From positions 1-43,968 of IMG/VR virus record IMGVR_UViG_3300020457_000021: a stretch of 43,968 bases of DNA. One strand, written 5' to 3'. Origin of the DNA: a virus. The translations under genes were made by a program, and so were the position numbers. Below the pieces are notes generated by a model. That model saw only the letters and a list, made by a program, of their open reading frames with translations. It was not told where the DNA came from and searched no databases. Each line of letters opens with the position of its first letter. The stretch's first letter is position 1. Shown in pieces: positions 37,866 through 42,554 of this stretch.

Positions 37866-38004
37866 CTTCTATAAACTTGTCTATAAGGTCTTCGAGATCA
37901 TCCTTAATGGAGGCGTTGGTCAGAAGGTGTTCGTCGTTCTCGATGCGATACTGGATTGTCTCGACCAGTGTGTCCTTCTCATACTCGTCTAGTTCTAATC
38001 TCAT
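37855..38004 (-). CDS. 49-aa acidic helical protein
   Basis: A small ORF read directly: 49 aa, starting MRLELDEYEKDTLVETIQYR and ending KFIEDDY. It is a charged, probably two-helix protein. It is the first gene after a strong sigma70-type promoter (leader about 5 bases). The DNA is notably G+C-rich (52% in one 60-base sample), unlike the early and late genes around it. Function unknown. Confidence 0.72.
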   Translation of the reverse strand: MRLELDEYEKDTLVETIQYRIENDEHLLTNASIKDDLEDLIDKFIEDDY

Positions 38005-38013
38005 AACATTCTT

Positions 38014-38042
38014 ATTATATCATTCAAAAGTATATATTGCAA
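38014..38042 (-). promoter_or_regulatory. sigma70-type promoter of the 49/37/56-aa unit
   Basis: Minus strand -35 TTGCAA (38037-38042), 17-base spacer, -10 TATAAT (38014-38019), extending to TATAATAAG. The layout and hexamers are the same as the glycosyltransferase promoter. The -10 ends 10 bases before the ATG at 38004, giving a nearly leaderless transcript. Confidence 0.82.
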
Positions 38043-38299
38043 AGGGGTTTTTAACATTTTTTTATACTGGGAATTTTTTTATAACGCAATTGGGGTCTTG
38101 GGGGTTTTTGAATATCCTCGGAATTTTTATAACTCACTCGATCTGGGTTCGTTGTAGGTTAGGTTAGCTAGCTTTTTTATAAACGGCAACGCCCAAGGGC
38201 GATAACAAACAACAACGCAAAACAACTGGTTATTGTTTATACTTAAGAATGCTAATCTGTTCTATTTGGTTATTACATAAGACTGCAAATCATAAAAAA
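38043..38299. other. 257-base gene-free spacer with phased A/T tracts
   Basis: No ORF with a credible start is seen on either strand. On the plus strand there are four T-tracts ending in ATA at 38057-38066, 38074-38083, 38124-38131 and 38173-38181; the last three are about 50 bases apart. Two copies of a GGAAT(5-7)ATAAC unit lie 50 bases apart (from 38070 and 38120), and G-runs followed by T-runs occur twice. It separates the early terminator at 38300 from the promoter at 38014 and could be an UP-element or protein-binding region. Confidence 0.5.
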
Positions 38300-38318
38300 G
38301 AGGGTGTTAATCACCCTC
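38294..38318 (-). terminator. rho-independent terminator overlapping a stop codon
   Basis: On the minus strand GAGGGTG-ATTAA-CACCCTC is followed by TTTTTT: a seven-base-pair stem, five-base loop and six U's. The stop codon of the 66-aa gene (TAA, 38307-38309) lies in the loop, so the last two codons form the stem. It ends the early unit starting at the promoter near 39224. Confidence 0.92.
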
Positions 38319-38507
38319 AAAGATCTTTAGTGGTTCGTTGTTATCTAAAACACCAAACATGTCGTAGAATAGTTTATAACCAGATTCCTCATATTCTTTG
38401 AGGATTATGTTATAAATGTCTGGAGAATAGGTGTTCATAAGTAATAAGAATTTAGAGAGGATTAGAGGATTTAAAGTGTTACTTTGATTAGAGGATATTG
38501 CCCCCAC
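38307..38507 (-). CDS. 66-aa hypothetical protein (GTG start) or 43 aa from an internal ATG
   Basis: A small gene of unknown function: Leu/Ile-rich middle, then an acidic C terminus (EPLKIFEGD). The longest form starts with GTG at 38507 and overlaps the 113-aa gene by 20 bases, which would allow translational coupling. The first ATG is at 38438 and would give 43 aa (MNTYSPDIYNII...). I see no strong ribosome-binding site for either. Its last codons form the terminator stem. Confidence 0.65.
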   Translation of the reverse strand: MGAISSNQSNTLNPLILSKFLLLMNTYSPDIYNIILKEYEESGYKLFYDMFGVLDNNEPLKIFEGD

Positions 38508-38829
38508 AAAGTATCATTCCATCCCAGAAATCTACTGTCTGATTGTTATTACTTTTGAAGTACCAATCCCAATTCTTTTGAAACACTTTACAACCGTAAT
38601 CTATCTCACATAAAATAGCATTTAGTCGTGATTTTGTGGTGTTTGTTTGATAACCACAGGATGACAATTTCAACGCCTGATTGTTATGATCTAGAGTTGC
38701 AATTTGGTGACCATGTAGATAAACAGAAGAGCAATTTGTGTTTGAATTGTATACAACTGATGTGTTAGATTTAGACCAGTTTGCTCTATTTGAAAGAGCG
38801 AAATTCATTTGCTTTTCTATTAGTCTCAT
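38488..38829 (-). CDS. 113-aa conserved phage protein (H-G-x-x-I-A...T-N-T-T-K-S-R-L-N family)
   Basis: A 113-aa protein. The order of motifs is NTSVVYNSN near residue 23, VYLHGHQIA near 36-44, SCGYQTNTTKSRLNAIL near 57-73, and VFQKNWDWYF near 82-91. I recognise this as a small uncharacterised family common in marine podoviruses and myoviruses; the conserved basic patch suggests nucleic-acid or protein binding. It is preceded by a 175-base gap and followed, with overlap, by the 66-aa gene. Function unknown. Confidence 0.82.
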   Translation of the reverse strand: MRLIEKQMNFALSNRANWSKSNTSVVYNSNTNCSSVYLHGHQIATLDHNNQALKLSSCGYQTNTTKSRLNAILCEIDYGCKVFQKNWDWYFKSNNNQTVDFWDGMILCGGNIL

Positions 38830-39004
38830 AAGAAATTAGAGTTGTTAAGTAACATTTTTGTGGGTATCTCTCCCACTCTTTAATAATAACCGATTTTACC
38901 CTATTTGTGTAATTGTATGTGCCACTTTCTTCACTGTCACAGCTATTCTCTTTACATAAGGTCTCAAATACGTTCAGAGTTGTTTATAAGAACTCACAGC
39001 AATC

Positions 39005-39175
39005 TTATGAGAGATTGTGTATAAAACGCCTGAGGATTCTCTCACCTTTCTTTACATCTTTCTCGAATTTTGTGTCCATAACTAATGCTAACTCTATAAA
39101 GAGTTGTGCATAACATTCTGGAATTCTGATGTGTTTTGTGTTACCTGAGTTTGGAAACTTCTTCTTGAATGGCAT
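39005..39175 (-). CDS. 56-aa basic early protein
   Basis: The open frame extends upstream to 39301, but a near-consensus promoter lies inside that extension, so transcription begins at about 39203 and the first usable ATG is 39175 (MPFKKKFPNSGNTKHIRI). The protein is 56 aa, basic at both ends, with a hydrophobic helix in the middle (YAQLFIELALVM). A textbook AAGGAGG (39196-39202) lies 20 bases before the ATG, unusually far. Function unknown. It is the promoter-proximal gene of a unit reading toward 38300. Confidence 0.7.
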   Translation of the reverse strand: MPFKKKFPNSGNTKHIRIPECYAQLFIELALVMDTKFEKDVKKGERILRRFIHNLS

Positions 39176-39209
39176 TACTTTTCTGTGCCTATTTGCCTCC
39201 TTATGTGTT

Positions 39210-39238
39210 ATTATACCATGTGCCGTGATTATTAGCAA
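39210..39238 (-). promoter_or_regulatory. sigma70-type promoter of the 56/113/66-aa unit
   Basis: Minus strand -35 TTGCTA (39233-39238), a 17-base spacer, and -10 TATAAT (39210-39215), extending to TATAATAACA. Same pattern as the promoters at 37548 and 38014. It lies back-to-back with the plus-strand promoter at 39243, four C's separating the two -35 boxes. Confidence 0.85.
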
Positions 39239-39242
39239 CCCC

Positions 39243-39271
39243 TTGACATTTTTATGCTTTGATGATATAAT
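39243..39271 (+). promoter_or_regulatory. perfect-consensus sigma70 promoter on the plus strand
   Basis: Plus strand TTGACA (39243-39248), exactly 17 bases, TATAAT (39266-39271): a complete match to the consensus of the primary bacterial sigma factor. It is the only convincing plus-strand promoter I found. No plus-strand ORF with a good start follows; the first ATG (39440) opens a 7-codon frame. The transcript would be non-coding, running through the TTTTCCACA cluster and antisense to the 42-aa and 60-aa genes. Confidence 0.85.
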
Positions 39272-39334
39272 GCCCGCCAAGATCACTAAAGAAAGTAACA
39301 TTTAACATAAAGATTCTGAGACATTCTTAACACT

Positions 39335-39500
39335 AATTCCACACGTTAATTATAACAATTCCACACGTTTTCCACACCCTAAGTATCATTAAATCAGCAA
39401 TTGTGGAAAACTAAGTATAAAACAGAGGTATATTTATAATGGCATTTAAAACATCATTTTAACCTAATATCTGTGGAAAACTAACACTTTCTGTGGAAAA
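39335..39500. repeat. cluster of six TTCCACA sites, four exact TTTTCCACA
   Basis: Exact TTTTCCACA occurs at 39368-39376 (plus) and at 39402-39410, 39472-39480 and 39492-39500 (minus, all reading TGTGGAAAACT on the plus strand). AATTCCACACGTT occurs from 39335 and from 39357. The plus-oriented sites start 22 and 11 bases apart, and the last two minus-oriented ones 20 apart, roughly whole helical turns. TTTTCCACA is the DnaA-box form reported for cyanobacteria, one base from the E. coli TTATCCACA. I found no other exact copy in the window. Confidence 0.75.
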
Positions 39501-39501
39501 C

Positions 39502-39630
39502 TCACCTATAATACTTATTACATAGTCTCGTAATCTCTTTTCTCCAATATTCCTTTTCTTTTGCATTTATCCAAGGTGAGTGATAGTTAATATACGCATT
39601 TTGTATCTCTTTCTTATTACTTTCATCCAT
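39502..39630 (-). CDS. 42-aa hypothetical protein
   Basis: A small ORF read directly: 42 aa, beginning MDESNKKEIQNAYINYHSPW and ending CNKYYR, with many Lys, Tyr and Asn residues. Its stop lies two bases before the last TTTTCCACA site. There is no strong ribosome-binding site. It follows the 60-aa gene by 33 bases and would be the last gene of the unit from about 41.36 kb. Function unknown; moderately likely to be real from packing. Confidence 0.55.
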   Translation of the reverse strand: MDESNKKEIQNAYINYHSPWINAKEKEYWRKEITRLCNKYYR

Positions 39631-39663
39631 AAGATTCAGCTGGTTTCATTAATACTTAGTGTG

Positions 39664-39846
39664 TTAATCTTCGTCCTCTTCGTGTATAGGAAAGTCATTC
39701 AATTTGTACTGACTAAGTGCATTAATCATCACCCACATTTTCTCTCCTGATATTAACTTTTCATCGCAATGATACTCTACTACATCTTCAATTAGTTCCA
39801 TAATCTCCATTGCTTCAGATTGTAATTGTTCAGGTGATTGTGCCAT
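39664..39846 (-). CDS. 60-aa acidic helical protein
   Basis: A 60-aa protein rich in Glu and Met with long amphipathic helices (EQLQSEAMEIMELIEDVVEY) and an acidic end (EEDED). I believe close relatives occur in other cyanophages, with no known function. It starts with ATG 8 bases after the 61-aa gene. No motif points to an activity. Confidence 0.72.
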   Translation of the reverse strand: MAQSPEQLQSEAMEIMELIEDVVEYHCDEKLISGEKMWVMINALSQYKLNDFPIHEEDED

Positions 39847-39854
39847 GATTGTTG

Positions 39855-40040
39855 TTAGATAGTGTGAACGTAGGGTTTATATAAGAGTCGAAAGTCATTC
39901 TCTATTTGTGAGAAATAGATGTGAATCTTATCTCTATAAGATGTACTCCATGTTAGATACTTTCGATCCTTGGTTGATAACTTAGGTTTGTTATACTTGT
40001 GATTACGATAACATTTACCATTAGAAATAAAGAACTTCAT
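39855..40040 (-). CDS. 61-aa basic aromatic protein
   Basis: A 61-aa protein rich in Lys, Tyr, Phe and Ser (MKFFISNGKCYRNHKYNKPK). It is strongly basic and could bind nucleic acid. It follows the 42-aa gene at 40050 by 9 bases. Function and family are unknown to me. Confidence 0.65.
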   Translation of the reverse strand: MKFFISNGKCYRNHKYNKPKLSTKDRKYLTWSTSYRDKIHIYFSQIENDFRLLYKPYVHTI

Positions 40041-40049
40041 TGTTATAAT

Positions 40050-40178
40050 TTAGTAGTTGTGAATTGTCCTATAAGGTTTATAACAATATTGCACATCTTT
40101 CTTTTCTTGTTGATACTTTGCTTCTAGCAATTTGTATTCCTTTGTTGTTAGTATTGGGGGAAGATTTGGTCTGTTCAT
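40050..40178 (-). CDS. 42-aa hypothetical protein
   Basis: A small ORF read directly: 42 aa, starting MNRPNLPPILTTKEYKLLEA and ending YRTIHNY, with a charged helix in the middle. Its ATG overlaps the stop of the 91-aa gene by four bases (ATGA), the coupling arrangement seen across this region, which supports it being real. Function unknown. Confidence 0.65.
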   Translation of the reverse strand: MNRPNLPPILTTKEYKLLEAKYQQEKKDVQYCYKPYRTIHNY

Positions 40179-40450
40179 AATAAATTTGATTTAATAGATT
40201 TGAGTTGGTTACGTGTTACTTTCTCGGCATTATCTTTATCATAGAAATTATCAAGTACTGTCTCTAATCTATAAAAGATATTATCAACATCCTCTTTGAA
40301 ATCGTCATCGAAATGATAATCATCAGAACCTTGAATATACCCTTCTAAAACATAAAGAATAGTACTAATTTGTCCTTCCTTAAGTGTTACATTGTGAAGA
40401 CGATTTAGATCCTCTGGTGTATCACCAATAACGTAATTTGATTGAGTCAT
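40175..40450 (-). CDS. 91-aa hypothetical protein
   Basis: A 91-aa acidic, probably all-helical protein (TLKEGQISTILYVLEGYIQG, then a DDD/EDVD stretch and a Lys-rich end). It starts with ATG two bases after the 78-aa gene. No recognisable domain. It belongs to the early unit 41331 to 39502. Confidence 0.75.
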   Translation of the reverse strand: MTQSNYVIGDTPEDLNRLHNVTLKEGQISTILYVLEGYIQGSDDYHFDDDFKEDVDNIFYRLETVLDNFYDKDNAEKVTRNQLKSIKSNLL

Positions 40451-40452
40451 TG

Positions 40453-40689
40453 TTAACCTCCAAATGTAAATTGTGGTTCTTCAAGTATAATATCTCGTAC
40501 TCTTTCACGATCTAAACTATCACCATATCCCCACGTATAATGTTCATTTTGTGAGTGTAATAATCGGTGTTTGTACACATAAAACGCCTGAAATATATCC
40601 TTCTTAGTTAAACCTTTAATCGGATACAATTCGGATTGTGGGTTATAGAAACTCCACACATAATCCACGAATTCTTGTAAACTTGACAT
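40453..40689 (-). CDS. 78-aa hypothetical protein
   Basis: A 78-aa protein starting MSSLQEFVDYVWSFYN. The frame can be extended four codons to a GTG at 40701, but the ATG at 40689 directly follows the stop of the previous gene (TAACTATG) and has AAGGAG 11 bases upstream, so it is preferred. The middle (GLTKKDIFQAFYVYKHR) looks like a small helix-turn-helix-sized region. I do not recognise a DNA-binding family. Function unknown. Confidence 0.75.
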   Translation of the reverse strand: MSSLQEFVDYVWSFYNPQSELYPIKGLTKKDIFQAFYVYKHRLLHSQNEHYTWGYGDSLDRERVRDIILEEPQFTFGG

Positions 40690-40691
40690 AG

Positions 40692-40895
40692 TTAATTGCA
40701 CTCCTTAAGTATAAAGTTGTCAAGTAAATCTACATTTAATTCTTTATCATCAAAATCGATTTTAGCAATACTATATACACCCCACTCACCCAATTCTTCA
40801 ATGAAATCTTGCCAACTTTCACAGAAATATGCAAGATTTAAAAAGTTATCAACTGACTGTATTCTGTTGATAATTGTTGATGTTTTGTTTAGCAT
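40692..40895 (-). CDS. 67-aa hypothetical protein
   Basis: A 67-aa protein with an acidic, hydrophobic body (NFLNLAYFCESWQDFIEELG, then IAKIDFDDKELNVDLLDNF). It overlaps the 84-aa gene by seven bases and is followed two bases later by the 78-aa gene. Function unknown. Confidence 0.72.
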   Translation of the reverse strand: MLNKTSTIINRIQSVDNFLNLAYFCESWQDFIEELGEWGVYSIAKIDFDDKELNVDLLDNFILKECN

Positions 40896-41143
40896 GATTG
40901 TAACCTCTCAGATGAAACATACTGTGGAAATCTGAATAGGTTATCTCTTACTACATAACCGTAATCGTTAACCCTATTGTTAACATCCTCATCCATAATT
41001 TCTTTGGTGACTACTCTTTTGGTTTGAGTTTGTCCCATAAATGATAAGATTCTAAGGAATTTACCCTCGATAATGTTATCATTCCAATCCTTAATTGGAT
41101 AGAAATCTAATACCATAGATCCCTTTTTAGAACAGATTTGCAT
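40889..41143 (-). CDS. 84-aa hypothetical protein
   Basis: An 84-aa protein of mixed alpha/beta composition, with VLDFYPIKDWNDN near residue 11 and RVVTKEIMDEDVNNRVNDYG near 43-62. It shares one base with the stop of the 62-aa gene (TAATG). No known domain by eye. Confidence 0.72.
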   Translation of the reverse strand: MQICSKKGSMVLDFYPIKDWNDNIIEGKFLRILSFMGQTQTKRVVTKEIMDEDVNNRVNDYGYVVRDNLFRFPQYVSSERLQSC

Positions 41144-41331
41144 TACTTAGCACCTCCATTTGCGAAGAAAGAGTTAATCTTAGCATTGATAGAATCCACT
41201 CTATCACTCACAGATAAACCGCCAATTAGTTCATCCTCATTGGCATTTTCGTCATCGTAATGAATGTAATCATCCATAGCAGCAGCGATTGTCTCCAACT
41301 CTGCTTCTGTAAATTGAATCAAGTTTGACAT
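41143..41331 (-). CDS. 62-aa acidic helical protein, first gene of an early unit
   Basis: A 62-aa protein (MSNLIQFTEAELETIAAAMD...), with an acidic centre (DDENANEDE) and a helical C terminus. It is the first gene after a TATAAT element at 41364-41369 and a hairpin terminator at 41398-41429, so it opens the unit running to 39502. Function unknown. Confidence 0.75.
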   Translation of the reverse strand: MSNLIQFTEAELETIAAAMDDYIHYDDENANEDELIGGLSVSDRVDSINAKINSFFANGGAK

Positions 41332-41363
41332 AATAAAAGAAAAGTAAATTTGTTTGGTACTCT

Positions 41364-41369
41364 ATTATA
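41364..41369 (-). promoter_or_regulatory. probable -10 element before the 62-aa gene
   Basis: A perfect TATAAT on the minus strand, in TTATTATAATAG, 33 bases before the ATG at 41331. The sequence 17 bases upstream (CATTTC) is not a good -35 box, so this promoter would be weaker or need an activator. Its position just after a terminator supports it. Confidence 0.5.
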
Positions 41370-41393
41370 ATAACCCAGAATAGAGCGAAATGG

Positions 41394-41429
41394 GAAAAGT
41401 GTATGGCAGTTTATTATCTGTCACACACT
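41394..41429 (-). terminator. hairpin terminator overlapping the stop of the 72-aa gene
   Basis: On the minus strand AGTGTGTGACAG pairs with CTGCCATACACT (12 pairs with one G-U and one mismatch) around the eight-base loop ATAATAAA, followed by TTTTCCC. The stop codon of the membrane-protein gene (TAG, 41428-41430) overlaps the stem. It is weaker than the terminators at 36525 and 38294 because the U-tract is short. Confidence 0.6.
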
Positions 41430-41646
41430 AATTAATAATTTTGGTAAGTGATATTACCATTAAAAAGGTTAACATAACCACCACATCATATCCCTTAGTT
41501 TTTATAAAGAAAGGGAGACTAATTGCATTGGCAGTTAGATACATTAATGAACCAATATATGCACTTATATGTAATACAACATAATAAGCAGTTACTATCA
41601 AGAATGATCCAATAATACGACCAGTAGTGTATAACTTAAGATCCAT
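41428..41646 (-). CDS. 72-aa membrane protein
   Basis: A 72-aa protein starting MDLKLYTTGRIIGSFLIV. Nearly the whole length is hydrophobic, with about three likely membrane helices (residues about 8-27, 29-45 and 52-70). A longer frame to 41691 exists but would overlap the previous gene; the ATG at 41646 lies one base after that gene's stop. An inner-membrane phage protein; functions such as superinfection exclusion or holin are possible but unsupported. Confidence 0.7.
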   Translation of the reverse strand: MDLKLYTTGRIIGSFLIVTAYYVVLHISAYIGSLMYLTANAISLPFFIKTKGYDVVVMLTFLMVISLTKIIN

Positions 41647-41647
41647 A

Positions 41648-41833
41648 TTACTGACCATTAGTATAAGAACCCATTGGCACTTGATTACCATTTAAGGCAC
41701 AGAATAGGACTTCTGAATATCCATATTCTTCGGATAATTCTAAACATAATGTCCAACATTCGTCTAATGTTCTAAACATTGTATTCTCAAAAGGTGCCGA
41801 TGGGCAGTTAACTTTGTACTGATAATAAGACAT
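41648..41833 (-). CDS. 61-aa hypothetical protein
   Basis: A 61-aa protein with four cysteines (CPSAPF, DECWTLCLEL and LFCALNG regions), aromatic and acidic residues, and a short Gly/Ser/Asn tail. The cysteines are not spaced as a known zinc site. Its stop is one base before the membrane-protein ATG. Function unknown. Confidence 0.68.
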   Translation of the reverse strand: MSYYQYKVNCPSAPFENTMFRTLDECWTLCLELSEEYGYSEVLFCALNGNQVPMGSYTNGQ

Positions 41834-41869
41834 GATAATAATAAAATAGTGGTGTACGGTTGTTGTTAC

Positions 41870-42052
41870 TTATTGGCAAAGATCTTCAAATCTTTTGTTA
41901 GTTTCATCTTCGATTGATTGTATAACACCAGTAGGAGAATTCTGCTCTAATGTATATAATTGATCTGAAGTTAGGTTGTGATTCTTTCTATACTCTTCCC
42001 AAACTTCATCGTAGATGTTCTCTAATAGTGTTTCATTCTGTAAGCAAGACAT
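41870..42052 (-). CDS. 60-aa hypothetical protein
   Basis: A 60-aa acidic helical protein starting MSCLQNETLLENIYDEVWEE. The frame is open upstream to 42151, but the ATG at 42052 is preferred because the upstream part lies in a gap between genes with no ribosome-binding site and looks non-conserved. Function unknown. Confidence 0.65.
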   Translation of the reverse strand: MSCLQNETLLENIYDEVWEEYRKNHNLTSDQLYTLEQNSPTGVIQSIEDETNKRFEDLCQ

Positions 42053-42151
42053 AATAGTAATTCGATTGATTATGTACCTATTCTTACATAAAATGGGGCA
42101 AAAATCAAGCGACCTGTTGACACTTTGTGAACTGGCATATAGCTTAAACAA

Positions 42152-42349
42152 TTAAACACGATTAGGTGTACTATGTGTAAACTTCATCCACTTAATCGGT
42201 TGCCCTATTGTTTCCTTCCACAAGTACAATGTTTGTATGCTTGATGTTAACTCTTCACCTGTAATCTTTGCTTCTTCAAAGTTATCGAACTTCCAGTAAT
42301 GTGCATCTGGTGAGTGATACTCATAGGTGTCAGTTAGTGTCCAATTCAT
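42152..42349 (-). CDS. 65-aa hypothetical protein
   Basis: A 65-aa protein starting MNWTLTDTYEYHSPDAHYWK, with many Trp, Tyr and Glu residues. A longer frame to 42391 would overlap the zinc-ribbon gene; the ATG at 42349 lies one base after that gene's stop (TAACATG). Function unknown. Confidence 0.7.
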   Translation of the reverse strand: MNWTLTDTYEYHSPDAHYWKFDNFEEAKITGEELTSSIQTLYLWKETIGQPIKWMKFTHSTPNRV

Positions 42350-42350
42350 G

Positions 42351-42554
42351 TTAGTTTGCTCCTGCAATCTTCCAGTCATACTTATCAACAATGTACTTGC
42401 AATGTTGACATCCTAATGCACTCCAACTGAAGTGAAATACTCGTGCTTCGTTATTACATTCAGGACAGATTATAACCTTTCCGTTATTACCTGCACGAGT
42501 ATATCTATCGACATACTTATACTTAGGAACGAAAAGTTTCTTAGTTGTTGTCAT
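42351..42554 (-). CDS. 67-aa zinc-ribbon-like protein
   Basis: A 67-aa basic protein with a C-x2-C...C-x2-C zinc-ribbon pattern: ICPECNNE near residues 28-35 and GCQHCKY near 49-55, 15 residues between the pairs. Such ribbons bind nucleic acid or proteins. Three consecutive ATGs (42560, 42557, 42554) follow a GGAGG; the third has the best spacing (7 bases) and is used here. It overlaps the 50-aa gene. A role in redirecting host transcription or mRNA is possible but unproven. Confidence 0.75.
   Translation of the reverse strand: MTTTKKLFVPKYKYVDRYTRAGNNGKVIICPECNNEARVFHFSWSALGCQHCKYIVDKYDWKIAGAN

Larger units (their letters stand above)
39176..39501. other. gene-free control region: divergent promoters and DnaA-box-like cluster, candidate replication origin
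   Basis: This 326-base stretch has no credible gene. It contains, left to right, two back-to-back sigma70-type promoters (39210-39271), then a cluster of six TTCCACA-containing sites (39335-39500) with an A+T-rich segment (39412-39470) inside. The plus-strand promoter reads into the cluster with no ORF ahead. The combination resembles a replication origin, with transcription toward initiator sites and an easily melted segment. That role is inference; a host-DnaA titration site or a regulator-binding locus are alternatives. Confidence 0.4.

Noticed and set aside
37877-38167. Plus-strand 96-codon open frame
   Set aside because: It runs antisense to the 49-aa gene and across its promoter, with no ribosome-binding site or recognisable protein features.
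38860-38876. GTGGG/CCCAC hairpin in the 175-base gap before the 113-aa gene
   Set aside because: On the minus strand it is followed by A's, not U's, and on the plus strand only by a poor T-run, so it is not a convincing terminator.
38786-38983. Minus-strand open frame of about 65 codons with protein-like composition between the 56-aa and 113-aa genes
   Set aside because: It has no ATG, GTG or TTG start near a ribosome-binding site and overlaps the 113-aa gene start. It could be a decayed gene, but chance is equally likely.
38913-39113. Plus-strand 66-codon open frame
   Set aside because: Largely antisense to the 56-aa gene, with no promoter or family resemblance.
39176-39301. Upstream extension giving a 98-aa form of the 56-aa gene
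   Set aside because: The near-consensus minus-strand promoter (39210-39238) and the plus-strand promoter lie inside the extension, so the mRNA starts downstream of that ATG.
42117-42145. Plus-strand TTGACA that could be a second plus-strand promoter
   Set aside because: Seventeen bases downstream the sequence is TAGCTT, a poor -10 match.
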